Shown here piece after piece: positions 10,405 to 21,876 of a stretch of DNA of 64,000 nucleotides. Location of the stretch: assembly GCA_009760855.2 (NCBI GenBank), contig WPIO01000057.1, positions 2,687,501 to 2,751,500 on the forward strand, given 5' to 3'. Source of the stretch: Cristatella mucedo (Eukaryota > Bryozoa > Phylactolaemata > Cristatellidae). Position numbers and translations under genes: made by a program. Each line of letters starts with the position of its first letter. Positions within the stretch are counted from its first letter, which is position 1. Under the pieces are notes generated by a model. The model was not told the origin of the DNA. It saw only the letters and a program-made list of their open reading frames with translations, and did no database searches.

Positions 10405-12170
10405 CCATCTACGATAACCATGTTGACTTCTTCAAGGCGGCTGGTGCATTTTTCAGTAGCTGCTACATTATTATTTAACAGAAAATGCTTAGATATTGAG
10501 CCTTTTGCATATGCCAGGGTCGCATTTGAATTGTGCAATGGCTTTGGAAACCGGAACATAATATATTGCACTAGATTGATTGGCACTATACATGTACCAT
10601 AATTTTTTTATCGACCTTCCTGTGAATTATCTGTAATGTGCATAAACGTGATTTAATGTTTTTTTGGTGAGCTTAGGAATTTTTTTAGTAGTGGGAATGA
10701 TTTTACGCCACACTAATTGCACAATATCCGATCATTGCTGAAACTTATCATTGTATTAACATGGTACGTTAGCAAGCATTAGGGCATTAATTTAGCCAGA
10801 TGCTTCTACCTTGAAGCTAAGTCACATAATTTAGAAAATAAGCAGCTTGCGTAAAACCAACCTCAAAACTGAAATGTATTTATACCACCCGAAGATGCTT
10901 CGCATGATAAAAAAGAGTAATTGGCATTTGCTTTGTGCAATATCGACGTCCTGTTATTTCTGCACGTAAATTCACTGATCCACTAATCAAAGGCACACCA
11001 ATTTACTTTCATCAGTGGTATTTACGGCGAATCAACTCATGGTCTTTCTATCCAGTGAAACTCATCAAGCGGATTATGCAGATTTCTTCCTGTACCAAAT
11101 GTGCATTTTCCAGGCCTGATGCATAAAATTGTATTTTTAATTACTTTGGACTCTGTTAAAGCACGTACGATAAAGGCAAGGATACATCAGTGGATTAGCA
11201 GCCAAACGCCGTCAAGCCGAACCTCTGCTTGGTGAACCATTTCTCTCTTAGTAACGCTCATTTTTAGGCTTCAAATACTGGTGGTTATAGGCCTGCTTTC
11301 TGACTTGAGTAAACCTGTCAGGCTCCCTCAGTTCTAGGCTCGAAATACGATTTGTTAAAGCTCTGGCTTGTGATTCAATGTTTTCCCTGTAAGGCACTCT
11401 CAGCCCTAGGCTTCAAATAGTGGTAGGCAAAGTTCTTCTTTCTGACTTACAATTCATCATAACTAACCGTAATTTCTAAGCTTTAATATCAGTTGGATTT
11501 TAGTTGAGGCGCACAGTGATTTCCAGACTGCTACCTTATGATTGCCATAATGTCCCTACGGTTTTTCTATCCGTATTGTGAGAGGAATTATTCGACATTT
11601 GCATCTACACTAGAAGAGCGAAAAGATAGCTATGCTATCAGTGACGTTCTTCGTTATCCAGTTTGTGAGTGTCCATCATGGATCGCCGCACATACTTTCG
11701 ATTTATAAGCATTAGGAACAAGAACAGAAAAACTGCTATTGTTCGCACCCTGCTTTCTTGGCCTTTTAGCAATTTCTTAGTTTTCGGCAGAGTCTGCCAT
11801 CTTTCCTCGTCTTGGTCCTAAGATACTTCCAACAAAAGGTTTACTACACTCAAGGACAGTTCTTCATCAACTGCACGTCTGACTTTTGCTGGAAGATGTT
11901 GAGTTGTCACTAAAGCGAACTCCATCATAAGTTATCACAGCGATTCCATTTCAAAAACCTTTAGTAGAACCCAGTTGCATGGTATTGCAAACCTTGTTTC
12001 TTAAATAAGCGTTGTGAGTCTTTCAGTATCACCTTCGGTGACTCTTATTTTAACAATCTAAAGCGTGCAATGCAAACAGCTTCTTCAACTTTGACCTTTT
12101 AATATTTCAGTCAGTCCCTGACTGTAGCAGGCTGGTAAAGAAATATTAAAAATCATACATTAGATATATA
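10405..12170 (+). repeat. P repeat P3 (forward arm of copy I)
   Basis: Starts at the AAGGCGGCTGGTGCATTT block and covers the right half of P. Tandem units lie at 11,251-11,316, 11,317-11,388 and 11,389-11,460 (66, 72 and 72 bp), each with a C-T-A-G-G-C-T, A-A-A-T-A and C-T-T-N-C-T-G-A pattern, followed by a decayed fourth. It is homologous to P6 (38,165-40,070) and P10 (52,918-55,050). The part from 11,389 to 11,770 is nearly identical to 54,198-54,590, far closer than the surrounding sequence. No protein motif seen. Confidence 0.6.
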
Positions 12171-13879
12171 GCTCTCATAGTACTCACTCAATTTTCAGGG
12201 GCTTTACCTTTGCTGCCCACAAAGTACGACAGAATGGTTAGTTGTGGCACTGTAAATAAACAACAAAAACAGCATGGTGAAAAGCTTCATTTAGAAGACT
12301 GCTGCTTTAGCTACCCATCACGTCTGATTACTATCCAAGATTAGGAGCTATCTTTCACAGCGGCTTCTTTCCCGGGCCAATTTAATTACAGTAGAATTAT
12401 CACTGCTTGACTGTAATAAATAAGGAGAGGTTATGAGTGCCTCAAATGAAAAGCTAGCGAGCACGAATCCTCTCAAACATAAATGTGATTACTAGTACCT
12501 ATACCTCATAATAACTTAATATTTTACATTTAATACGGTATAACTTGTTGCAAGTTAATCTCAGCATAATGGAAATGTCTTCTCATGAAGAGATCATCAC
12601 AGTCCAAAGACAAAGCAGTAACTAGTAGAAACAAATATCAAAAGAAACCAGTATAAGATAACTCTGACTAGTTTGAACCTGTCTCTATCCTTTGTTTTCT
12701 TTAAATATAGGAATTCATGGCCACACTCTAATAATACCTCATCCTAGAAATATGCATTGAATCTTTTGCTGGTTCTGACGTAATGGGCAGGTAATAAAAA
12801 TAGCCCTTTCTTTAAATCACTAAGCAGCTCAGCTAAATCCGGAGCTGAGACTACTGACTGGCAGGGTTATCATTCTTATGACTGGCTAAAGGACAGATCA
12901 AGCCATTTAGGCAAGCAAACTGCTCGGTCGCAAAAACATTGTCATTCTCTCTGAGGAATGACAGTGATTAGCAAACGCTCATACTCGGTGATGCGAAAAC
13001 ATCTTTAATGAGCAAGACGGTCATGCCTGATGGATAGATGGAGCTATAGAAGCCACGGAAAGCCAGACAGATGATATAATAATCAATTAAATAGTCGCTT
13101 GAGAGACAGCGGAAACCGACGAAATCCGGTTCGTACAGCAGCAGCTAGCTCATTGACAATTTGGCTTATTGTTCCATGCAGCTTCTGCCAAGTGCTATTA
13201 AAGAGGGCCATTGCTCTGAGCGAGCTATACAAATGCACTATCACTATTATTACTGTAATCCAGGCTGCAGGTATAATTTTAAAAACTCTTATAAAAGCTA
13301 CAGTGAGCTGTGTTGGCTTGAGTAAGCCATTAAACCTTGACCTGGTAGCAGGCTGGGATGTCGTATTACTCATTTCTACTGAAGCTAGCTTGCACATTTA
13401 CCCTAGTGATGACTATCTCCATCTAGTAGGATGGACGGAGTCCTAAAGCCGTTCTCGCCAATAGTCGAAGTATCATTAGTTTAGCGATCGCTCTGTAAGA
13501 TAAGGGTATGATTGACTCGTATTAAAACCTAGCAAACACAAAGGTCATGACGCCAAACTACTCTTAACTATTACAAATTGTTAAAACAATGCAGCTATTA
13601 ACCAATTAATCTCATACTTTATGAGAATGACAAGTCCTTAAGCTCTTATTGCATTCCAATATTAGAAAGTAACTTTCATATTAAAAAACCAAGAACAAAT
13701 TATAAGAATATTTCACTATTGTGATGGTCTCCCTTTTGCTATTATGAGATGAACTGTAGAGACAATCGTGTGACTAAGCAAATCAATTTAAAATGTGTTC
13801 GATTTAAATACAACAGAGCCTGATCGAAGCTTTCTATCAGCAATGTCATTCTTACTTATGCAAAAGAGTAAGAAAACTG
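12171..13879. repeat. R block of copy I
   Basis: Central segment between the forward and inverted P arms. It aligns with 55,050-59,040 of copy III once three LINE insertions are removed, and with the two ends of the shorter R in copy II (40,070-40,700). It preserves the empty target sites for two L2-1 insertions of copy III: TCCAAGAT at 12,334-12,341 and ATCCTA at 12,741-12,746. Two overlapping frames of 104 and 115 codons at 13,083-13,446 on opposite strands are not conserved in copy III and are not credible genes. Confidence 0.55.
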
Positions 13880-15590
13880 CAACTTTAAGTTTCTAAGGCC
13901 ATCAGGAGCTAATCCCTACCTCCCAGGTAATAGGATTAGGACTGTTTCGCTAACGAAGTGAAATACAGAAAGCTCATTCACAAATTACCAGTAATTGGCA
14001 CGGTTTCAATTTATCCACCTTCATATAATATGTTCACATTTGAAGCACTAAAAATAAATTAGCGTGTCAGATTTTATCGTGAGATTATGCAATTGGCTCA
14101 TGTTTGCATAATATTTTTTATCTATTCAGGTCAATGCGGCAGAAGATTTCCACCGAGCCGCCTCGAACAAGTCAGCATGTTTAATGTACAACCTGAGTTC
14201 ATGAGCAGCCGTTTAATGAACTTCTAAAAGTAAATGTGAGCTAAAAAAAGACAATGGAATGTTAGCTAATCAAATAAATCCTCGACACATCGGAAGTTGA
14301 GTTAGGCAGCATTCAAGCATTGGTGCAAAATTAGGAATTTCGGCCTGAAGGAATAGAATCCAAGACGTCTTGGTCGGACCACCAAAGCCTACAGACAAAG
14401 AAGCAGGGGCTCTGTCAGCTTTAGTGGAGCAACCGTCTGACCTCGAAAAGTTGCAACGTGCTGGTAATGAAGTTCCGGGTATTTACTAAGGTAGCCAAAC
14501 CTGGATATCTGTGTTGTTTGGTTCATACATGAGAGAGAGCCAGCCGATGAACAACACCAACGGTTCATCATGCAAGGCATGGAGCAGCAAGATGCACGAC
14601 TGCCTTCGCCCCCTTCTCACACTCTAGTGCCCTCCACTCCTCCAGTCCTCTAGTTGACCCAGATGATTCATCGAGTACCACAATTGTGCAGCTGCCGAAC
14701 CTGATGGTGAATCCACCAACTAGCCACCTGTTTGGTACTGGCCTGTATCCATGGCACTTCACAGGCGGACCACAGCAGTGCACCTGCCGACCCTGATGGT
14801 GAATCCAAAATCTGGCATCCACCTAGTTACTGGCCTGTGTCCATGCCACATCACAGGCGGGCCACATAGGTACATACCAGCTACAATATATTGGCTTTAT
14901 CGTTGGGTTGCTTGCTTACGGCCCGTTCTTATAAAATGCATTGCTTATAGGAGAATTCTAAAGTATCTGCACGGATGAATGCTAGCAACATTCACCACAC
15001 GTCCAAACCTCAGCTGACTCTCTCTTTACCATCACCGATGAGGTGATCATATTTTTAATAAGCAGACCCTTATACCTTCAGCAGTTTGTAGCAACCGTTT
15101 GAAGAACCAAAGATGAAAAATAGCATCGCCCTGATTTCACCGTCAATTAAATGCACAAACCACTCACCTTGGAGTAATCGATGGCAGCTTACTCTACGAT
15201 GATATGAATACAACTGCAATAGATTAAGTGAATAAGTCACATGCTTTAACAATATTGATCACATTCCGTACTTTTCAATTCGAAAAAATCTCACACTCAA
15301 TCCAACGGGGCATTAGCCTGATTGAAATAACACTTATATCATCGTGTTAAATGTAATGTGTGGTGGTCAGACTTTATCTTTTAAAGCAGTGCACATTGTC
15401 TTAAGAGGGTTTTTCCTCAGTTTTTTGCCGTGTTTTTTATTCTCATCGTTACCTATTGAAAAGCTGTCTTTTAATTTACCACGACGTTTACGTTGAAACC
15501 ATCCAACTGTATTTTCCGTTTGAACCAATGGAGTATACTATAGGGGTGCTACAACCTTTGACCAAAAAACCTAATTCTGGCCGGAGAGGT
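13880..15590 (-). repeat. P repeat P4 (inverted arm of copy I, with Q module)
   Basis: Reading the minus strand gives the P left half: the block at 14,090-14,200 is the reverse of 2,010-2,200, including GAGCCGCCTCGAACAAG. It extends outward to 15,590, matching the reverse of 32,290-32,700. A segment absent from P8, the Q module, interrupts it at about 14,540-14,910. The 63-codon frame at 14,389-14,580 recurs with the same translation at 59,538-59,729 because the DNA is nearly identical there. Confidence 0.6.
14686..14869. repeat. Q module: two 92-bp tandem units
   Basis: Units are 14,686-14,777 and 14,778-14,869. Each starts GTGCANCTGCCGA and contains CTGATGGTGAATCCA, ACTGGCCTGTNTCCATGNCA and CACAGGCGG; GCCTGTG and CACAGGC form a potential stem around a short loop. 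Copy III also has two units (59,836-59,927 and 59,928-60,019); copy II has one (41,427-41,520). P8 lacks the whole module, so it was added within the copy I/II/III lineage. Confidence 0.65.
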
Positions 15591-15604
15591 CTTACAAATA
15601 ATTA

Positions 15605-15860
15605 CAATTTATTCGATAAAGCGCCTTTAGAGAACTAAATATCTTTCTAGGCGCTTTTATTATTGATGTTTGCTAAATTGTCTTCGAACTTAACGATCAT
15701 AGAATGAAAGTACTGCCGGCCAGTTAGCAATCTCAAGGTACCCCATTGTAAAGAGGTTCCCAGGATGATCTTTGTCCTCAAACACCAATACATCTAAGTC
15801 TCCAAGTCTTGGACCGTAAGGCCTGGATTTTTTCAGATTGTCCTCAGCCTTCACAATAAA
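15605..15860 (-). mobile_element. Old L2-type tail and adjoining 3' region
   Basis: GATAAAGCGCCTTTAGAGAA followed by TTTCTAGGCGCTTTTATTA is the L2 tail hairpin in antisense. The sequence to about 15,860 is shared with 60,765-61,025, next to P11, and a reduced tail in the opposite orientation lies next to P5 (32,215-32,262). The L2 tail-P junction therefore predates these duplications. Confidence 0.55.
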
Positions 15861-15869
15861 AATGGCATG

Positions 15870-17430
15870 CTAGTCAAATATTTGAAAACGGAATCACTGT
15901 TGATCCCAATATTTTATACGGCACATATAGCTACTCCACAGCAACTATTAAGGCCTCAAGTTTGCATAAGACAGCATACTCAAATGTAGCATAGACTGAT
16001 AATGTGGAAAGTGGCATAGAGTACTCTTTCCCAGCAATATGGGCTGAATCTCTCAATGGGGCTAACGTTATGATGACATGTGTAAAAATCATGTTTAAAG
16101 ACTATAAGAAACGGTGAGCACCCTAGGTAAGTTTTTGGGTAAGGCCTAAATGGTCTAGGAAATTGCGTTCTTTAAGGATGCAACAAAAATATACCAATGT
16201 TATTTTTATTACGTTACCTGCAAACATCTATTGCCCTCGTTGGATTTGCTGGGCTGTAATTTTGTCCTATTGCTATGAGTTGGATATATATATATATTGC
16301 TAACGGTTAGAAAGTCAGGGGCGCGATTAAAATGTGACTCGTGTCACTTGTGGTGTCCTGAACATGGTTTAGGTCGAGTTGTATTGTACCCACTCTCGAT
16401 GCATAACTTCTTCATATTTGGGCTAGCAGACACAATAAAAGACTTAGAATACTCTTAATTACTACTCAAGATGTATAACCGGAGCACTAGGAAACCATCG
16501 ATCCTTAGTGGATCGTTTCTTTTATTTTCAGACTTTTAAAGCCTGAAAATTGCTCACGATCAACTTCCCGAAATCAACTACTTCAGTGTAATGAAAACGA
16601 AGCAGAAGCATAAAGTAAGCTAGTTTTCAATAATTTGGGTGTTTGTGACTTGAAGATAACAATAAAGCATTTCACAGAGCACTCTGGGAGAATTCGCTCT
16701 TCTTCTAGGCAACTGAAATTGCCTGTTAAAGATGCACGATCGACTGGTGCGATTTCTCTGAGCAAAGGACGACTTGTTGCACCTAAGTCAAAGGTAATTT
16801 CTGACTCGTGACAAAAGTCGCAGCAATAAAAAACATGGGACATTTCAAGTAACTCAGTCAAGCTTTTATTGTAGACAGGAGTATGGCGGGGCTCTTTTCA
16901 CATTGTTCTTTCGTGATCTAGGTTTTTTAAGATCGGTGAGAAAACCTCGGCAGTACTCTTAGTGGCTTAACCAATCATGTTTGCTGCTGCAAGCTCAAGT
17001 TCTTTGTGATCACGTCTTGCTTATAACCGACCATTTGCAATAGAAATAGCTCCCGAAAGCAAAGTTGTAGTGAATCACTTGGATTCTTCGTTCTCTACAA
17101 TCGTGAATTTTCAGTTCTCAGTCAAATCAAAGCATAATGGCAACATGATAAAGAAATATACTTACCAATGAAAAATCATTGACCTGATCGATCCAGAACT
17201 TTACTGATTAGCTGCTCACGTTGTCCTGACTCCTATTAAAAGGAGTTAGTTACAACAATGTCGCCACTATCACATTTTTACATCAAATAGAGCCGTGAAT
17301 ACTACTCTAAAGTGCTAACGTACTTACTTCATGAATTTCAGCCGCAAATGCTATGCACAAAAGGCACAAGACGGCTGCAGCGAGTATCTCCATTTATTCT
17401 GAAATAAAATGCATATATAGGTGAAAGAAC
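15870..17430 (+). repeat. S block, copy S1
   Basis: Homologous to S2 (35,925-37,500 +) and, reversed, S3 (48,800-50,400 -). Shared landmarks are GAAAGTCAGGGGCGCGATTA near 16,310, TTGATCC...AACTTTACTG near 17,200, and an AGTGCTAACGTA block near 17,310. A short (AT)n lies at 16,287-16,299. No coding motif. Both S1 and S2 are followed by the tail of an L2-2 element, so that junction predates the duplication. Confidence 0.55.
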
Positions 17431-18250
17431 ACGTGATAATGATGTGATTTATCACTGTTTGTAAATATACAAAGCCATCAATACTATGTGGGTGGAACAC
17501 AAGAGAGGTTGGTATAGTGCACTTACAGCCTAAGCCACTTTTGGTGCGTATTCGGTAGCCTAAAGACTTCGTCTCACGCAACTAAGAGAAAGTGAGAAGA
17601 GTAGCAGAGTCAGGAGAGCAGTTGAGGAAATGCATAGCATGGAAATCGCTGCTCAGGACCACGGAAAATGACTAGCCATAGTCGGCAGCAGGGGAGTAGC
17701 TGCCGTTGCCTAAGAACTGTAGAAGCAAGTTCCACAGTCAAGGACCTGCAGAGCTAGAGCTTCTGTGGCCAGCATTCTCTAAGCACTAGACTTGAACAGC
17801 TAATTTACTGTCCATTCGGGACCTCGGGGCACGAGGAGGCTGAAAATAGTGCCGCAGTTTAGCTGGCTACGAAGGAGCTAAGCCGTGTCGTGCCTCGGGG
17901 TTAGCTTAAGAACTCGGCTCGGTATCCATTGAACATCCTTCAGCCATCCAAGCACTTAGAAAGGAGAGGTTTAGTCAAACCTGAGACTGGAAAACTAGCC
18001 TTGCAGAAATGATAAAACCTGATGCAGTGGCATTGTGACTTTTTTTGTTAGTCCAGGAAAAAGAGAATTACAACAATCAAGCTGAGACCTAACGAATGAG
18101 CTAGTTATGTTTTTTGCAAGACGGTGTGAAAGACAGCTCGTAATCCTAGATAGGAATCAGACGTGATGGATAATTGCAGAAGCAGTTTTCTGAATGAAGC
18201 TTTTTAAATTTAGGCCACTTTTGAATGCAACACCTAGATTTCGAGCACAT
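17430..18250 (-). mobile_element. L2-2 LINE, 3' part of a split copy
   Basis: Antisense to the L2-2 C-terminal region and 3' UTR, collinear with 23,460-24,190: CTCACGCAACTAAGAGAAAG, AGCAGAGTCAGGAGAGCAGT, GGACCTGCAGAGCTA and TTTCGAGCAC. It stops at 18,250 where L2-1 begins, and the same element resumes at 21,877. Many stops. The 76-codon frame at 17,351-17,581 holds the degraded C-terminal motif 'R-E-T-K-S-L-G-Y-R'. Confidence 0.7.
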
Positions 18251-18490
18251 AAAAAGAATACTACTACTTGTAAAATGTACTTGATAAAGCGACCTAAGAA
18301 AACTTAATCTCTTTCCAGGCGCTTTAAATTTGCTGCAAAGGGAAATGCAAATGAATGGTAAGTAAAATCATGCTTAAAAAACAATCAAAATGAATAACAT
18401 GGTTACGGGTGACATGCACAGCGCCAGCATGCAAATGTTGTTAGTCGCAGCTTGCACAGTGTCAGCACTCATAAGCACGTGAACGACGAA

Positions 18491-18961
18491 TCACAGGGAC
18501 CCACTAAATGCTGTCCGAAATAGGTGTGTTTTTAAGTTCGTTTTAAATGTGGTCATGTCAGGGGATGTTCTGACGCAGGTCGGGAGGGAGTTCCAGGCTT
18601 TGGGAGCATACGAACTAAATGCACGGTCTCCAAAGGATTTAAGGTTTGTACGAGGTATTTGTAGACTGTTGGATTCCGAAAAGCGGGTGGTACGATGCTT
18701 TGCCTGATGGAGGAGTATGTCGGCGAGATAGGCTGGAGCCATAGAATGAAGAGACCTAAAAGAGAGCGACAAAACCTTGAAGTCAATCCGTTGCTTGACT
18801 GGTAGCCAGTGCAGGTCGGCGAGAAGTGGAGTGATGTGGCCACTGCGTTGCTCACGACAAACAAGCCTAGCTGCAGAGTTTGGCACCAGCTGCATTCGCC
18901 TGATTGCACATGCTGGTAGGCCAGTAAGCAGTGAGTTGCAGAAGTCGAGACGATATGTCAC
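18491..18961 (-). pseudogene. L2-1 C-terminal domain
   Basis: 156 codons open: 'R-L-D-F-C-N-S-L-L-T-G-L-P', 'L-H-W-L-P-V-K-Q-R-I-D-F-K', 'M-A-P-A-Y-L-A-D-I-L' and 'A-P-K-A-W-N-S-L-P'. This is the conserved region after the RT in L2/CR1-type proteins. The stop at its end appears close to the natural terminus of the protein, with the 3' UTR and tail hairpin following. Confidence 0.75.
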
Positions 18962-19113
18962 AAATGCATGGACCAGCTTAGACGTGGTATCCTTATTTAA
19001 AAAGCCCGAATTTTAGCAATGTTATGACGCTGAAAATAGGTAGATTTGACTATGGAGCCGACATGGTTGTCTAACGAGAGGTCGCTTTAGAATATGACAC
19101 CTAGATTTCGAGC

Positions 19114-20028
19114 TTATTCGACAGGAGATATTCTGGCAGAGCCAATTTTGAGAGAAAGTCTTTCCAATCTCTGAATCACACTAGGTTTGCCCATAACTAG
19201 TAAGTTAGTTTTCTCATCGTTTAGTTTTAGAAAATTTGTTGCCATCCATGTGCAGATGTCATCAATGCATGCAGCAAGTGAGTTTAAAGAATTGGAGGTG
19301 CTCGAAGGCTGGGAGGGATCAAAATGACGGTACAACTGAGTGTCATCCGCATAGAAGTGAAAAAATAGATTGTGCTTGGCAATCACATCAGCAAGAGGGA
19401 GAGTATACACTGTGAAAAGAACCGGACCTAGCACAGAACCCTGAGGTACTCCATATTTCAGAGGTACTTCAGATGATCTTTGTCCATTCACATCAACACT
19501 CTGGAGTCTCCCACTGAGATATGACCTGAACCATTGCAGAGCAGTGCCAGGGATGCCCAGGCGAGATGAGAGGCACTCTAGAAGAATTTTGCAATCGATG
19601 GTATTAAAAGCCGCCGAAAGATCGAGCAAAATAATCAGCGACACTCTACCCATGTCCGCATTCCTAAGTCGGTCGTTGTATACCCTTTGCAATGCTGACT
19701 CTGTGGAGTGATTAGCTTTAAAGCCGGACTGGAACTTACTAGCAAGGCGTGAGGTTTCGATTTATGAGTTTAGTTGGTCTGCCACAACCCGTTCACGTGT
19801 CTTTGATAGGAATGGTAGAAATGAGACTGGGCGGTAGTCGCTTAAGGCCTCTTGTTCTAGTGTTGCTTTTCTGAGAACAGGCCTGACTACAGCTTTTTTG
19901 AAAGATGCTGGGACATGACCTGAGGCTAATGCAATAACTATGATGTTGGTTATGCATGGCAGCAGCAGATCAATGCATCGTAGGAGCAGGACAGTGGGAA
20001 TAGGGTACAGAGGACTTGTTGTCTTCAT
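19114..20028 (-). pseudogene. L2-1 reverse transcriptase domain
   Basis: Two main frames. The piece at 19,762-20,028 has 'K-K-A-V-V-R-P-V-L-R-K' and 'D-Y-R-P-V-S-F-L-P-F'. The piece at 19,114-19,692 has 'L-L-D-L-S-A-A-F-N-T-I-D', 'Y-G-V-P-Q-G-S-V-L-G-P' and 'F-Y-A-D-D-T-Q-L-Y'. The second Asp of the first catalytic block is Asn here (A-A-F-N) where the 56-kb copy has A-A-F-D. A stop separates the pieces near 19,758. Function in an intact element: cDNA synthesis at the nicked target. Confidence 0.8.
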
Positions 20029-20390
20029 TGATTGCGATACGAACTTTAGGACTAGATCACTAGTGGCCTACTTAAATGCAGACATTGAGGTGCAGACAGT
20101 AACCGAAGAACAGCATTATAGTGGGAAGGTTGTCATCGCAGGGGTTGATTTCCTGATCTTGTCTATGTTCTGCACAAAGAATCTAGAGAAGCGATCGGCT
20201 AGATCATCACAAGGATCATCTAGTAAGGAGCTAACCTGGGATCGGTCGAGGAGATGGTTTATTGTCGACATCAGCATTTTTGGATTGTGCATCTGTGATT
20301 CAACAATGTTTCTATAGAAGCTAGACTTTGCCTTTGATAGGATAGATTAATACGACTTACAGCAGTCTTCATATGCCTATTGATGGACAG

Positions 20391-20711
20391 TTACTCCGGA
20401 TCATGGTATGCTTTTTCAAGCTTTCGTTTAGTAGACCTGGCTAGTTTAATGTCTGTGGTAAACCATAGGCCATCTGGGCGGGGGCGCAAAGTGAGCATTG
20501 TCAGAGGTGCAAACTCGTCGAGCGTGTCAGCTAGTGTCTTGTTGTAGCTATCTACCAATGATGACATATCGGTGGGAGGACTGAGCAGCTGAGGTGATGC
20601 AGATATTCTAGCATGGACAGCATCGATTTCAAGGGTCTTGAGGTTTTGCGATTTACAGGTTATTTTAGAAAAGGATGTGGGCACACAATGTAGATTGAAT
20701 GAGATCTGCAT
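20391..20711 (-). pseudogene. L2-1 linker between endonuclease and RT
   Basis: About 107 codons after the SDQ motif, with 'L-D-E-F-A-P-L' and 'W-F-T-T-D-I-K-L-A-R' followed by a basic 'T-K-R-K-L-E-K' segment, the usual conserved block between endonuclease and RT in L2/CR1 proteins. It continues in other frames to 20,030 ('S-F-Y-R-N-I-V-E-S', 'F-S-R-F-F-V-Q-N-I-D-K-I'). A related, more decayed plus-strand copy lies at 25,555-25,900. Confidence 0.7.
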
Positions 20712-20762
20712 TTGGTCAGATAAGCATGATTTGGTAATAATTGGTGATTACATAGAGCAGTT

Positions 20763-21449
20763 CTATGAGAAAATCTGGTCGAGTGTGTGACCCTTGATGT
20801 GGAAAGGGCCATGCACGTGAGCCACAAGAGACAATGAGTCAGTCAATGCACGAAATTCGGGGCTGAAAGCGTCAGATAAGTTATCAAAGTGAACGTTGAA
20901 ATCACCCTTAACGAGGAAGGATTGATTTCTTGCACACAGAATCGAAATGAGATCGGAGAAATCTGAGATAAAGGAGGATTTGGTACCTGGCGAGCGATAG
21001 ACTACTGCCACTATCGGTAGCTTGTTTTCGGGTGAGGCCAAGACAATTGATTCAAAAGACTGCTTCGAGGGTACTGCAAACGACTTGAAGTTGAATTTCG
21101 AGGGCACGATAATCGCAACTCCACCTCCAGTTTTGATTGATTTAGGGGTGTGAAAGAACGAGAAACCAGATGGAGGAGCTTCTTTAATTGTCGGGCAGTT
21201 TATTGATTTCAGCCAGGTTTCAGTTAGGGCGAGCAGGTCGATACCATTTTCAGAAATGAGGTCGCTTATTACCAGAGGTGTATTGCACATTGAGCGACGA
21301 TTCCAAAGGCAAGCATTAAGTCTGGCCGATGGAGTTACAACAGGCCTGATGACCACTAAGTTAGAGAGATTTACAGTGAAGCATTTGGGGGAGCAAGCTG
21401 AGCGGTTCGAGACAATGCTAGGAATACCAAACGAGAGGGTATGGGGCAC
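20763..21449 (-). pseudogene. L2-1 APE-like endonuclease domain
   Basis: About 229 codons. Visible motifs are 'L-L-A-L-T-E-T-W-L' (catalytic Glu), 'G-G-G-V-A-I-I-V', 'V-A-V-V-Y-R-S-P-G', 'V-K-G-D-F-N-V-H' (Asp/Asn of the active site) and 'K-G-H-T-L-D-Q-I-F-S'. A stop follows the last motif, and the terminal Ser-Asp-His motif, found about 20 codons later at 20,720-20,730, reads Ser-Asp-Gln, so the catalytic His is lost. The enzyme would nick target DNA for target-primed reverse transcription; this copy cannot. The first codon is GTG directly after a stop, so the true start is not defined here. Confidence 0.8.
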
Positions 21450-21876
21450 TCAGTCCACGCCCAACGAGTGGTATCTGAGCTGGCGGTTCCGGCCATTGAG
21501 GCGGCTAAAGGGTGCTTTTTTTTGTTAATGCATAGTTCATGAATCTTAGCAACAACATTAATATCTAGAGATGCATTTGATCGACGATGACGAAGTGATA
21601 GCAGCTGCTGACGATCCTAACTAACAAGCAGGTTACTAGCCGCAGGCGTAGCTAAGGCAGCAGCCGGCTTGGGAGACCCAGCAGCCCGAAGCGATAAGTG
21701 TATAGATGTCCATAAGCACGTAATTTCTTACCTGTTACGGTCAAATAACAATCGCAATGACTTTAGAAAGGTCTTAGCTGTATCGTTTCCGTATACGATG
21801 TTCGCAAGAAGTTCGGTTTTCGGAATAATTATGCAACGAACATGAATGCACGTCAGAGAGCTCTATGTGAGAAGGT

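Larger units (their letters stand above)
18251..21876 (-). mobile_element. L2-1 non-LTR retrotransposon, nearly full length, inactivated
   Basis: About 3.6 kb on the minus strand: a 5' region (21,530-21,876), APE-type endonuclease (20,763-21,449), linker (20,030-20,711), reverse transcriptase (19,114-20,028), C-terminal domain (18,491-18,961), and a 3' UTR with hairpin and a decayed tail at 18,251-18,290. The protein is broken into at least five frames by stops and frameshifts. It is inserted in an L2-2 copy; GAGCACAT (18,243-18,250) and GAGACAT (21,877-21,883) are likely target duplications. L2-clade assignment follows from the domain order, the YADD context and the hairpin-microsatellite 3' end. 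No upstream ORF1 was recognised. Confidence 0.8.

Noticed and set aside
11251-11460. Tandem units in P as a CRISPR-like array
   Set aside because: Units are contiguous and diverged with no unique spacers, and the context is eukaryotic repeats.
13083-13446. Overlapping 104- and 115-codon frames in R
   Set aside because: They mirror each other on opposite strands, and the homologous region in copy III (58,204-58,452) is broken in both.
14389-14580. 63-codon frame with identical translation at 59,538-59,729, as a conserved gene
   Set aside because: The identity is explained by a nearly identical duplicated DNA patch of about 320 bp that extends beyond the frame. Copy II does not keep the frame, and no protein family is recognisable.
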